Shown: one piece after another, positions 9,168-18,152 of the stretch
Position numbering within the stretch: position 1 is the stretch's first letter
Layout: every line of letters starts with the position of its first letter
DNA from: CAIYZT01 sp947461435
Lineage (GTDB): Bacteria; Pseudomonadota; Alphaproteobacteria; Rhodobacterales; Rhodobacteraceae
Reading direction: 5' to 3'
NCBI GenBank assembly: GCA_965284435.1
Contig: OZ260083.1
Span: forward strand, 2,852,001 to 2,916,000
DNA: 64,000 nucleotides
Notes under the pieces: generated by a model
Seen by the model: only the letters and a program-made list of their open reading frames with translations
Databases searched by the model: none
Told to the model about the DNA's origin: nothing
Position numbers and translations under genes: made by a program

Positions 9168-10094
9168 TCAGCGATCCTTCGGGTCAAGCGCGTCGCGCAG
9201 GCCATCGCCAACGAAATAGAAGGCGTAGAGGGTGACGGTGAAAAACGCCAAAGGGAAATACAGTTGCCACAAAGAGCCTTGTACGATGGATTTGGAGCCT
9301 TCGGAAATCAGCGCGCCAAGCGAGGTGAGCGGTTCTTGCACGCCCAGCCCCAGAAACGAGATGAAGCTTTCGGCCATGATCATGTCGGGGATCAGCAAGG
9401 TGGTATAGACTGCGACGACGCCCAGAAGGTTGGGTAGGATATGCCGAAGGATGATCTTCCACGATGACACGCCCGAGGCACGGGCCGCCTCGATGTATTC
9501 CTTGTGCTTGAGGCTGAGGGTCTGGCCGCGCACGATACGGGCCATGCCCAGCCAGGACAGCAGGCCAATGCCGACAAAGATCATGAACATGGATCGTCCG
9601 AACATGACCAACAGCAAGATCAGGACGAACATATAGGGAATGGCGGACAGGATATCGACGATGCGCATCATGATGGCATCGGTGCGCCCGCCAACATAGC
9701 CCGAGACCGCGCCATAAACCGTGCCCACCAGAACGGCGATGAAGGTGCCGACAAAGCCGACCATCAGTGAGATCCGGGTGCCTTGGGCCGAGCGGGCAAA
9801 CAGATCGCGCCCCAGATCATCTGTGCCAAAGTAATGCCCGCTGGCAATGGAGGGCATGCCTTTGGTGTCGGCGGACCCGATGACGTTAAAGTCAATCTCT
9901 TCGTTGGTCCATGGCGCGATGCTTTCGCCTGCGAACGAGAAGAGGGTGATGAAGATCAGCACGAACAGGCTGGCCACGGCGGCCTTGTTCAGCATGAACC
10001 TTTTGCGGGCATCGGCCCACAGCGAGCGGCCCTTGACCTCGGCCATGTCAGTGATCCGGGACAGATCGCCTGCGCGAAGATTTGCGGTGACCAT
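9168..10094 (-). CDS. Peptide ABC permease, DppC/OppC type
   Basis: 308 residues. A cytoplasmic N-terminus is followed by the first membrane segment (AAVASLFVLIFITLFSFAG). The conserved FGTDDLGRDLFAR segment of DppC follows, then the EAA-like loop EAARASGVSSWKIILRHILP. It forms the inner-membrane channel with the DppB-type permease three bases upstream. Confidence 0.9.
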   Translation of the reverse strand: MVTANLRAGDLSRITDMAEVKGRSLWADARKRFMLNKAAVASLFVLIFITLFSFAGESIAPWTNEEIDFNVIGSADTKGMPSIASGHYFGTDDLGRDLFARSAQGTRISLMVGFVGTFIAVLVGTVYGAVSGYVGGRTDAIMMRIVDILSAIPYMFVLILLLVMFGRSMFMIFVGIGLLSWLGMARIVRGQTLSLKHKEYIEAARASGVSSWKIILRHILPNLLGVVAVYTTLLIPDMIMAESFISFLGLGVQEPLTSLGALISEGSKSIVQGSLWQLYFPLAFFTVTLYAFYFVGDGLRDALDPKDR

Positions 10095-10097
10095 GGG

Positions 10098-11021
10098 TTA
10101 ATACCGGATTTTTGGATCGATGAAGGCATAAAGCACATCCACGATCAGGTTGAACAATATTGTCAGGGCGCCGACCAGAAGCGTGACACCCAGCATGACC
10201 GAATAGTCGCGGTTCAGCGCGCTGTCGACAAAGCTTTTGCCGATGCCGCCGGTTGAAAAATACATGTCGATCACCACCGATCCGGTGACCATGCCGACAA
10301 AGACAGGACCAAGATAAGACAGGATCGGCAACAAGGCGGGTTTCATCACATGGCGGGTGATCACCTTCCATTCGGGCAGGCCCTTGGCGCGCGCGGTGCG
10401 CACGAAGTTGGAATTCAAGGTTTCCAGCATGGAAGAGCGCATCAGACGCGCGATAGAAGCGATGTAGCCGGTGGACAAGGCGATGACCGGCATGACCAGA
10501 TAGCACCATTCCCCGTCTTCCCACCCGCCGCCGGGCAGCCAGCCCAATTTCAGCGTGAAGACCAGCACAAGGATCGGGGCGATCACATAGCCGGGCAGCA
10601 CCGCGCCGATGATTGCGACGGTCAGCACAAGATAATCTGTCGGGGTGTTTTGCCGAATGGCCGCAATCACCCCGGCCCCGATGCCAAGGATTGTGGCGAT
10701 CACAAAGCTCCAAAATCCGTAGACGAGGGTTACTGGAAAGCCCTGCGCGATGATGTCGTTGACCGTGCGGTCCTTGTATTTGAACGAAGGGCCGAAATCG
10801 AAATGCAGAACCAGATCGCGGATATAGGTCCATATTTGCAGATAAAGCGGCTGATCCAACCCGTATTTTGCCTGAAGATTGGCCACAACCTCGGCGGGAA
10901 GTTTGCGCTCGGAATTGAAGGGACCGCCGGGGGCGGCATGCATCAGCACGGCCGAAATGACAATCAATAGAAGCAAAGTAGGCACCGCGATAAGCAGGCG
11001 CCGGGCAATGAAGCTGAACAT
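10098..11021 (-). CDS. Peptide ABC permease, DppB/OppB type
   Basis: 307 residues starting MFSFIARRLLIAVPTLLLLI, the usual DppB/OppB first membrane segment. The motif PGGPF near residue 31 and the loop RTARAKGLPEWKVITRHVM are typical. It is separated from the binding-protein gene by 66 bases that hold a strong hairpin, which should lower permease expression relative to the binding protein. Confidence 0.9.
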   Translation of the reverse strand: MFSFIARRLLIAVPTLLLLIVISAVLMHAAPGGPFNSERKLPAEVVANLQAKYGLDQPLYLQIWTYIRDLVLHFDFGPSFKYKDRTVNDIIAQGFPVTLVYGFWSFVIATILGIGAGVIAAIRQNTPTDYLVLTVAIIGAVLPGYVIAPILVLVFTLKLGWLPGGGWEDGEWCYLVMPVIALSTGYIASIARLMRSSMLETLNSNFVRTARAKGLPEWKVITRHVMKPALLPILSYLGPVFVGMVTGSVVIDMYFSTGGIGKSFVDSALNRDYSVMLGVTLLVGALTILFNLIVDVLYAFIDPKIRY

Positions 11022-11040
11022 CCGATATCCCTATAGGCTG

Positions 11041-11066
11041 TCAGAGGGGGCTTATGCCCCCTCTGA
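11041..11066 (-). terminator. Intercistronic hairpin between binding protein and permease genes
   Basis: Arms TCAGAGGGGGC and GCCCCCTCTGA pair perfectly over 11 bp with a 4-base loop. No T-run follows on the minus strand, so it looks like a partial attenuator or an mRNA-stabilising stem rather than a full terminator. Such stems are common between a highly expressed binding-protein gene and the permease genes. Confidence 0.75.
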
Positions 11067-11087
11067 TCAGGTGATCAAAGGCGTTGC

Positions 11088-12701
11088 TTATTCTGCGACG
11101 CGATAGAGTTCCTTGAGATACCAGGTGCCGAAGACGTTCTTTTTCGGATAGCCGCGCACGTCGGTCTTGAGCATCCGCGACGACGTGTAGTGATAGATCG
11201 GGATGATCGGCATGTCGGCCGCCAGAATCTGTTCGGCTTGGGTGTAGTTGGGTTGCGGATCTTCCATGGTTTTGCTGTCGGCCATCAACTTGTCGTAGTC
11301 GGCGTTCAGGTAGGCCACGTCGTTGAAGCCCGAGGACGACGTGAACAGATCGAGGAAGGTCGAGGCTTCGTTATAGTCACCGCACCAAGCGGAGCGTGCC
11401 AATTCATAGGTCCGCTCGTGCATGATATCGGAATGGACCTGCCATTCCATGTTGTTCAGCGTCAGTTCGACGCCAACCGCTTTGTAGAACTGCTGAATGG
11501 CAACGGCGATGGATTTATGCCCTTCGGAGGTGTTGTAGTTCAGCGTCAGTTTCAGCGGATTTTCGGGGGTAAAGCCGGCTTCGGCGAGCAGTTTCTTGGC
11601 CTCTTCGTTGCGGGCTTCCTGCGTCATTGTGGCATAGTCCACCGAAGGAACGGTGAAACCGGCCATGGCGGCGGGCGTCAGCGTGTAGGCCGGGATCTGA
11701 CCCGATTGCAGAACCTTTTCCACCAGAATATCGCGGTCGACCGCATAAGAAAGCGCCTTGCGGACATTGACGTTCTTCAGCGCCTCTGGGCCTTTTTCGG
11801 GGTCCATGTTCAGCAGATAGTAGTAGGTGCAGGCGCGCGGGGCCGAGGACGCTTCGGCCGGGCGATCTGCGGACAATTGCGGATACATGCCCGTCGGGAT
11901 GCCGACGGTATCCAACTCGCCCGCCTCATAGCGGGTGAAAGCGATGTTTTCATCGTTCACGGTCAAGAAGCTGCCGGATTCGATGACGGTCGCTGCGTTG
12001 TTCCAATAAAGCGGGTTGCGCGTGACCACGGCCTTTTCGCCGGGCTTGTGTTCGGTCAGGGTATAGGCGCCATTGCCCACCAGAACGCCCGGTTCCGTCC
12101 ATTTCTGGCCATTGGCATCAATGCTGGCCTTGTGCACGGGCAAAACCGAGGAATGGACCAGCATCTTGCGGAAATACGGCAAGGGGGTTGTCAGCGTGAC
12201 CTCAAGTGTCAGATCATCCACGGCCTTGACGCCGAGATCGGCCGCAGGCTTTTCGCCCGCGATCACCGCCGTGGCATTTTCAACCTGCATCAGTTCCATG
12301 TACCACGAATACGAAGACGCAGTGGCCGGATCGACCAGACGCTGCCAGGCATAGACATAGTCATTGGCAGTGACGGGATCACCATTGGACCATTTGGCCT
12401 CGGGGCGCAGTTTGAAGGTATAGGTCATCTTGTCGTCAGAAACGGTATAGCTGATCGCACCGGCATCCACGAGTTCGCCCGTGCCATCTTCGGTGTAAAG
12501 GCCTTCGAACAACTGGCGGGCCACATCGCTGTCTTCGACGGATTCGATCAACTGCGGATCCAGCGTGGTGATGGAATCGAGCAGCCAGAAGCTGAACGTC
12601 TGGGTGTCTGCCAGTTTGTCGGCAGCATCGACCGTGGCCGCAAAGGCGGATCCGGCCAATGACAGGCCGAGGATTGTGGAGAGAAGTAGGTGTTTTTTCA
12701 T
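11088..12701 (-). CDS. Peptide-binding protein, DppA/OppA type (SBP family 5)
   Basis: 537 residues from ATG 12701, with a GGAGGACATCCC ribosome site. A Sec signal MKKHLLLSTILGLSLAGSAFA precedes the mature protein. SBP family 5 features include YVYAWQRLVDPATASSYSW and the region VNVRKALSYAVDRDILVEKV. This subset is like OppA of enterobacteria (KKNVFGTWYLKELY end). It binds oligopeptides in the periplasm for the DppB/C/D/F-type genes downstream. Confidence 0.88.
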   Translation of the reverse strand: MKKHLLLSTILGLSLAGSAFAATVDAADKLADTQTFSFWLLDSITTLDPQLIESVEDSDVARQLFEGLYTEDGTGELVDAGAISYTVSDDKMTYTFKLRPEAKWSNGDPVTANDYVYAWQRLVDPATASSYSWYMELMQVENATAVIAGEKPAADLGVKAVDDLTLEVTLTTPLPYFRKMLVHSSVLPVHKASIDANGQKWTEPGVLVGNGAYTLTEHKPGEKAVVTRNPLYWNNAATVIESGSFLTVNDENIAFTRYEAGELDTVGIPTGMYPQLSADRPAEASSAPRACTYYYLLNMDPEKGPEALKNVNVRKALSYAVDRDILVEKVLQSGQIPAYTLTPAAMAGFTVPSVDYATMTQEARNEEAKKLLAEAGFTPENPLKLTLNYNTSEGHKSIAVAIQQFYKAVGVELTLNNMEWQVHSDIMHERTYELARSAWCGDYNEASTFLDLFTSSSGFNDVAYLNADYDKLMADSKTMEDPQPNYTQAEQILAADMPIIPIYHYTSSRMLKTDVRGYPKKNVFGTWYLKELYRVAE

Positions 12702-12993
12702 GGGATGTCCTCCTGCTGGGGTCTGAGCGTCGGGCTGATACCGATCTGATGGGTGAACAGTAGGGCTATGGTTCGGCGAAACAAGGTAAAAGCGAAGATG
12801 TGCCGTTGGGTTTCTTCGTCGTTTTGCTGGATTGTCGCGACATTTTGTCTGCAAAAGCGGTAAGGCTTGACCCTGAGATCAAGCAGTCTGCATATCTGGG
12901 GCGGGCGAGGGGAAAGGTGTTCATGGGCTGTTCTGCCGCGCGACTCGGCGGCGGGGCCCCCGTGCGATGCGGCAGGCCCGGGCGGGAGGATTT

Positions 12994-13659
12994 GTGAAAG
13001 CCATCGTCTTTGATCTGGACGGCACGCTGATTGACAGCGCCCCGGACATTCACCTTGCCAGCTGCAAGGTGCTGGATTTACGCGGAATTTCCCATATCAG
13101 TCTGGACGCTGCACGCGGTTTTGTCGGTCATGGGGCCGAGGTGTTTGTGGCGCGGTTGATGTCGGCCGTGGGATTGCCCGCGGCCGAGACGCCGAAGGTC
13201 TTGCACGACTTTCTGCAGGCCTATGAAACCGCGGTGCATCTGACGCAGCCCTATCCCGGCGTTTTGCAGGCCTTGACGGCTTTGGGGGATGCCGGCTGGA
13301 CCATCGGGCTGTGCACCAACAAGCCCTTGGTCCCGACGCGCGCTGTCTTGGCGCATGTGGGACTGAACGGGGTATTTGGCGCGGTGATCGGCGGCGACAG
13401 CCTGCCCCAGCGCAAGCCCGATGCCGCCCCGCTGTGGGCTTGCCTGCGGGTCTTGGGGGCCGAGCGGGCCCTGTTCGTGGGCGACAGCGAGGTGGATGCG
13501 CAAACCGCTTTGAATGCCGCCCTGCCCTTTGCGCTGTTTACCGAAGGCTATCGAAAGGTGCCAATCGATCAGCTTCCGCACCTGTTTGCCTTTTCCGATT
13601 TTGCCGCCCTGCCTGAATTGGCAGAGCGGTGGTCTGCCGATCAGGCGCGCACGCGCTGA
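12994..13659 (+). CDS. gph: HAD phosphatase, phosphoglycolate-phosphatase-like
   Basis: 221 residues from GTG 12994, which has GGGAGGA just upstream; an ATG at 12967 lacks a comparable ribosome site. HAD motif I is FDLDGTLIDSAPDI, motif II is CTNKP, and motif III/IV ends in FVGDSEVDAQTA. The cap and length fit Gph, which removes 2-phosphoglycolate, but HAD substrates are hard to predict. Its last 19 bases overlap the end of the convergent flavoprotein gene. Confidence 0.75.
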   Translation: MKAIVFDLDGTLIDSAPDIHLASCKVLDLRGISHISLDAARGFVGHGAEVFVARLMSAVGLPAAETPKVLHDFLQAYETAVHLTQPYPGVLQALTALGDAGWTIGLCTNKPLVPTRAVLAHVGLNGVFGAVIGGDSLPQRKPDAAPLWACLRVLGAERALFVGDSEVDAQTALNAALPFALFTEGYRKVPIDQLPHLFAFSDFAALPELAERWSADQARTR

Positions 13660-16091
13660 TTTAGCGGATCATAAAGCGGTTCGAGATGGAGCTGCGCCGC
13701 CACGCGCGCGCTGGCCACTTCCAATTCGTAGGTGCCGGTCCGCAGGAAATCCTCGCTGACCCCTTCGGCGCGGCGGATCAGGCCATAGCCGATGGGTTTG
13801 CCGACCGAATGGCCAAAACCACCCGAGGAGAGCCAACCCACCCGCGTTCCGTTGCGGTAAATGGTTTCGCGGCCCAAAAGAACCACGGAGGGATCATCCA
13901 CCGTAAAGCCGGCAAAGCGTTTCTTGACGCCGTCCGCCAGTTGGGCGGCCAAAGCGGCGCGGCCGCGGAAGGGGCGGCCTGATTTCATCTTGCAGGCCCA
14001 AACCAGACCGGTTTCGACCGGGGTGTGATCGGGGCCAATGTCGGCCCCCCAAGCCCGGTAGCCCTTTTCCAGACGCAGGGTTTCAATGGCCCGGTAGCCT
14101 GCATTGACAAGGCCAAGATCGGCCCCGGCGGACATGAGCGCCTCGTAGACGGTGACGGCGACATCGGTGGGCATGTGCAGTTCCCAGCCCAGTTCGCCCA
14201 CATAGGTGACGCGCAGGGCCAAAACCGGGCATTTGGCGACCGAAATGCGCCGTGCTGTGCCAAAGGGAAAGCCATCATTTGAAAGATCGTCGGCGCAGAC
14301 TCGGGCCAAAATGGCCCGCGCGTTCGGCCCCATCAGCGACAAGACCGCTGACCCCGAGGTGACATCGACCAATTCGCAGCGGGCCGAAGAGGGGATGTTG
14401 CGCGCGATCCAATCGAAATCATGCGTGGCAAAGCCTGTGCCCGTGACGATGTAATATTCGTCCAGTGCCACCCGCGCCACGGTCACGTCAGCCTCAATTC
14501 CGCCCGTGTCGTTCAACATCTGGGTATAGATCAGACTGCCCACGGGACGATCGACATTGCCTGCGGCAATCCAGTTGAGGGCCGTCGTGGCATCAGGACC
14601 CTTGAGGGTGAACTTGGCAAAGGACGTCTGATCGATCAAGACGGCGGCGCTGCGCGCGGCATGGTGTTCGCGTGCGACAGCTTCAAACCAACCCGGGCGG
14701 CCATAAGAATAGCGGTCGACCGGGACTTCGCCTGCCCCAAGATCGGCAAACCAATTGGGCCGCTCCCACCCCAGCTTTTCGCCAAAGCAGGCCCCTGCCG
14801 CCGCCAGATGGGCATAAAGAGGAGACCGGCGGGCCGGGCGGGCCGAGCGCATTTCCTCGGACGGCCAAGCGATGGTGTAATGTTTGCCGTAAGCTTCGGT
14901 CGTGCGTTCGCGGATCCAGTCGGTGGATTGGTGCACGCGGCCAAAACGGCGAATGTCGACCGGCCACAGATCATAGGGCGCCGCGCCTTTTGCGACCCAT
15001 TCGGCCAATGCCATACCGGCCCCGCCCCCAGACGCGATGCCAAAAGCGTTGAACCCGGCCCCGATGAAGCAATTGCGCAGTTCCGGCGCCTCGCCCAGAA
15101 TGAAATTGCCATCCGGGGTAAAGCTTTCTGGCCCGTTCAGCAGTTGCTTGACCCCCGCTGTTGCCAGTGCCGGGACGCGGGCGATGGCATTGTCCATGAA
15201 TTGTTCGTAGTGGTCCCAATCGGGTTGCAGGGTTTCAAAGTGAAACCCCTCGGGGATGCCGTTTTGCGCCCAGGGTTTGGGGTTCGGCTCGTATCCGCCC
15301 CAGACGAGGCCGCCCACTTCTTCTTTCCAATAGGTCAACCTGTCGGGATCGCGCAGGGTGGGCAGGTTCTTGGGCACGCCGGGGATGGCCTCGGTGATCA
15401 TGTATTGATGTTCGACCGACACAAGCGGCACATTGACGCCGACCGTTGCGGCCAAGGTGCGTGTCCATTGTCCGGCGCAGATCACCACTTTTTCGCATTG
15501 GATGGTGCCAAAGGGCGTTTGAACGCCCGTGATCTTGCCCTTGTCGAGGATAATCTGCGTGACGGGCGTATCTTCGAAGATCGACACGCCTGCCATACGT
15601 GCGCCCTTGGCGAGGGATTGGGTGATGTCTGAGGGGTTCGCTTGACCGTCGGTAGGCAAGAAAGCCGCGCCGACCAGATCGTCGATGGTCATCAACGGCC
15701 AAAGATCCTGCGCTTCTTTGGGGGTGAGCAGGTGCATTTCCAGACCAAAGGAATGGGCCGTCGTGGCCTGACGCTTGACCTCGGTCCACCGTTCGGGATT
15801 GCAAGCCAATCGCAGGCCACCGTTCATCTTCCAGCCGGTTTGCAGGCCAGTTTCCGCCTCAAGCCGTTTGTAAAGATCAACCGAATAGCCCAGCAATTGC
15901 GTGATGTTGGCCGAGGTGCGCAATTGACCGACCAAACCCGCCGCATGAAAGGTCGTCCCCGAGGTCAATTTTTTCCGCTCGAGCAGGACGGTGTCGGAAA
16001 ACCCAAGCTTTCCGAGGTGGTAGGCCGTGGAACAGCCAATGATTCCGCCGCCGATGACGACGACTTTGGCGGAGGTGGGCAGGTCTTTCAT
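13641..16091 (-). CDS. FAD-dependent dimethylglycine/sarcosine-dehydrogenase-like protein with GcvT domain
   Basis: 816 residues. The N-terminal DAO domain begins VVVIGGGIIGCSTAYHLG and carries TSGTTFHAAGL, whose histidine is the FAD-linking residue of dimethylglycine dehydrogenase. The C-terminal 400 residues are a GcvT/aminomethyltransferase fold (ELGWELHMP, GYRAIETLRLEKGYRAWG) expected to use tetrahydrofolate to capture the methyl group as methylene-THF. It probably demethylates an N-methyl amine. The choline-kinase-like gene overlaps it as ATGA upstream, so the two are co-expressed. Confidence 0.82.
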   Translation of the reverse strand: MKDLPTSAKVVVIGGGIIGCSTAYHLGKLGFSDTVLLERKKLTSGTTFHAAGLVGQLRTSANITQLLGYSVDLYKRLEAETGLQTGWKMNGGLRLACNPERWTEVKRQATTAHSFGLEMHLLTPKEAQDLWPLMTIDDLVGAAFLPTDGQANPSDITQSLAKGARMAGVSIFEDTPVTQIILDKGKITGVQTPFGTIQCEKVVICAGQWTRTLAATVGVNVPLVSVEHQYMITEAIPGVPKNLPTLRDPDRLTYWKEEVGGLVWGGYEPNPKPWAQNGIPEGFHFETLQPDWDHYEQFMDNAIARVPALATAGVKQLLNGPESFTPDGNFILGEAPELRNCFIGAGFNAFGIASGGGAGMALAEWVAKGAAPYDLWPVDIRRFGRVHQSTDWIRERTTEAYGKHYTIAWPSEEMRSARPARRSPLYAHLAAAGACFGEKLGWERPNWFADLGAGEVPVDRYSYGRPGWFEAVAREHHAARSAAVLIDQTSFAKFTLKGPDATTALNWIAAGNVDRPVGSLIYTQMLNDTGGIEADVTVARVALDEYYIVTGTGFATHDFDWIARNIPSSARCELVDVTSGSAVLSLMGPNARAILARVCADDLSNDGFPFGTARRISVAKCPVLALRVTYVGELGWELHMPTDVAVTVYEALMSAGADLGLVNAGYRAIETLRLEKGYRAWGADIGPDHTPVETGLVWACKMKSGRPFRGRAALAAQLADGVKKRFAGFTVDDPSVVLLGRETIYRNGTRVGWLSSGGFGHSVGKPIGYGLIRRAEGVSEDFLRTGTYELEVASARVAAQLHLEPLYDPLNQRVRA

Positions 16092-16963
16092 CTGTGGTCC
16101 TTCAGCGCGGCATAGGCGGCGCGGTACGTGGCAAGGTTGGCGGTCGTGTAGGCGGCATAATCGAAATCAAGCTCTGAATGAAGCTCTGAGACCATCGACC
16201 AGAGCGTTTCGCGCAGCGCCGCCGCGGCCTTCATGGCGCGGTAACGATGCCACAGGGATTCGTCAGGCTCTTGGCCGAAATAGGTGCCCAGCATGCGGGT
16301 TTCCTGCACCAAGCTGAGCCCATTGTTGGCCGCCAGCCCCCCAAGATCAAAAAGCGGCGAGCCAAAGCCGGCATAATCCCAATCGATCAGCCACAAACGT
16401 GCGCCGTCAAACAGGAAGTTGGCGGGCAAAAGATCGTTGTGGCCAAAAACCATCTCAATCGGGCCAACCGCCCGTTCCAGAAGGGCGGATTGGGCCAGAA
16501 GATCGCCCAGAAGCGGGGCATGGGGGCTGCTGCCTGCCCGCAGTGTGGCCACGTAATCGCGGATCACATGAAAGACCCAGAACGCCAACACCGGACCGCG
16601 CAGATGACCGGGCACATCGCGGTGGGTTCTGACGATCAGATCAAGCGCCATGTCCAGCAGGGCATCGTCCCGCAAATCTTGTGCAGCCAAGGTTTTGCCC
16701 GCGATGAAATCGATGACAAGAACGCCCGGTTCGTGATGCAGGACGGCGGGAGAGACGCCAGCGGCGTGGGCGGCACGGGAGGCGGCCAGCTCGTTAAAGC
16801 GCAAGATCTGATGAACGGGAATATCATCGCCAATCCGCACGACGGCGCGGCGCACGGAATCTTCGACCACGAAATTGATGTTCGTGATTCCGCCGCCCAA
16901 GGGCGTTGCTGTGGCGGGGCCCTGCCAGATGGGCAGGGCAAGGGCGCGGTGCAATGGGGTCAT
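16088..16963 (-). CDS. Choline/aminoglycoside kinase-like phosphotransferase
   Basis: 291 residues from ATG 16963, with a GGAGG site 6 bases before it. The kinase-fold motifs are GGGITNINF (nucleotide loop, about 23-31), FGHNDLLPANFL (catalytic H-N-D and Asn) and LIDWDYAGFG (metal Asp). This arrangement is that of choline/ethanolamine kinases and LicA-like proteins. Coupling to the methylamine-dehydrogenase-like gene suggests that an amino-alcohol or amine is the acceptor. The true substrate is not known. Confidence 0.72.
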   Translation of the reverse strand: MTPLHRALALPIWQGPATATPLGGGITNINFVVEDSVRRAVVRIGDDIPVHQILRFNELAASRAAHAAGVSPAVLHHEPGVLVIDFIAGKTLAAQDLRDDALLDMALDLIVRTHRDVPGHLRGPVLAFWVFHVIRDYVATLRAGSSPHAPLLGDLLAQSALLERAVGPIEMVFGHNDLLPANFLFDGARLWLIDWDYAGFGSPLFDLGGLAANNGLSLVQETRMLGTYFGQEPDESLWHRYRAMKAAAALRETLWSMVSELHSELDFDYAAYTTANLATYRAAYAALKDHR

Positions 16964-17097
16964 CAGTACCCTCCTTGGCCGCATTTGACGGGCTTGGCAC
17001 AGGCCGGTCAAACACTGTTTTGCCATTCCCGCGTCGGGAATGACGCATCCCTCTTGCAGGGCGCATTGGCATGCGGTAATTCACCCCCACCTTGAGC

Positions 17098-17171
17098 GGC
17101 GGGTTGGCGGAGAGGTTACGTACCGGATTGCAAATCCGTGTAGACCGGTTCGATTCCGGTACCCGCCTCCA
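17098..17171 (+). tRNA. tRNA-Cys(GCA)
   Basis: Acceptor arms GGCGGGT (17098-17104) and ACCCGCC (17161-17167) pair fully. The T-arm is ACCGG-TTCGATT-CCGGT. The anticodon loop TTGCAAA holds GCA at 17130-17132, and CCA is encoded at the 3' end (17169-17171). The bottom four pairs of the anticodon stem form, while the fifth is a C-T mismatch. An accessory-looking gene cluster starts about 600 bp downstream. Confidence 0.93.
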
Positions 17172-17772
17172 TCATCATTTTTCAGATATCGGGTTCGGGT
17201 CTGTCTGGCGGAATGGGCCAAGCCAGATGATGCGGCGCGTCTTGGACGCCTTGGGCAATTTACTGCAGATCGGCATGCCAGAACCGCTTGCCGGATGTAG
17301 GGGATTTGCTTGTGGGTTGGATTTGACGCAGGTCCCGACACCGATGGTCGTACATTGAGGATTGGAGGCGCTGATTTTAGAACAAAACACTTCGCCATGT
17401 CCGGTCACTGGCGCGAAGGCGGATGAACGCAAGGTTCTTCGAAGCCGAATCTCAGCGAACCCAGAAAATCTGGTGCATCAAGATGAACCCAGCCATAAAA
17501 TCGCGGCGCGACAACCTAATGGATACGTAAATTACCCTAACAGAAACCTTTATACCCTTTCGCTACTTTTAATATTCCTTTGATACTAATAATCGGGCCG
17601 CGACACCATGATACCTGAACTTTTTTAAATGCTCCTGGCGACTTCCCACTCAGATCGTATTGACGACATTCAATTGCTTACCTAAACAAGCAACAGTAGT
17701 TGTAGGCCAGAGCGGTGTGACAATTAAAAAGGCCCGTAAGCGGGTTCGAATTAGCATATGGATGGGACTGGC
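17172..17772. other. About 600 bp with no recognisable gene, A+T-rich in its second half
   Basis: Short open frames exist here but none has a ribosome site or a recognisable protein. From about 17500 to 17760 the base composition is clearly richer in A+T than the rest of the window. This probably holds the promoter of the secreted-protein gene at 17773. I looked for a copy of the tRNA 3' end that would mark an attachment site and saw none. Confidence 0.5.
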
Positions 17773-18123
17773 ATGAATAAATATCTTGGAAAGATTGCGG
17801 CGACACTGACAGCTATGTTGTTGTCGTCTGCAGCATCTGGGGCCTATGCTGCTTCAATCGCTGAAATTTGCAATAACCCTGACGAAGTAGAACTGAACCA
17901 AAAGCTTTGGGATTTCGTTCAATCGCAGGACTCAGTCGAAGTCTACGCCGCCTATCTAGAGGCATGTGGGACGTCCACCGTTCCCTTTATTGTTCAATTC
18001 CTTGAAGAGGCCCGCGTGATCGTTGTGGAGCGCACGGCAGGATTGACCGAGCCGCTTCCGATCTATGTCATCAGCTTTTCGCCCGATCAAAAAGACCCCT
18101 TCGAAGCTTCCTACGTTCGCTGA
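17773..18123 (+). CDS. Small secreted protein of unknown function
   Basis: 116 residues from ATG 17773. A clear Sec signal (MNKYLGKIAATLTAMLLSS, cut near AYAA) is followed by an approximately 90-residue mature domain with two cysteines (in EICNN and EACGT) that could form a disulfide. I do not recognise the family. It lies 29 bases ahead of the glycosyltransferase gene on the same strand and may belong to the same unit. An in-frame ATG at 17758 would add five residues before the signal. Confidence 0.6.
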   Translation: MNKYLGKIAATLTAMLLSSAASGAYAASIAEICNNPDEVELNQKLWDFVQSQDSVEVYAAYLEACGTSTVPFIVQFLEEARVIVVERTAGLTEPLPIYVISFSPDQKDPFEASYVR

Positions 18124-18152
18124 GGTCCTTTTTGATTGGCTGAGAAATTACA

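Noticed and set aside
11190..12662. 490-codon plus-strand open frame opposite the peptide-binding protein
   Set aside because: It is antisense to a clear DppA/OppA-type gene with signal peptide and family motifs; its product is rich in Arg, Gly, His and Gln with no known domain. High G+C produces such frames.
14421..15632. 403-codon plus-strand open frame opposite the flavoprotein gene
   Set aside because: Antisense to the dehydrogenase-like gene, no ribosome site and no recognisable domain.
17092..17583. Short open frames that cross or follow the tRNA-Cys gene
   Set aside because: One overlaps the tRNA, the others lack ribosome sites and known domains. Treated as non-coding.
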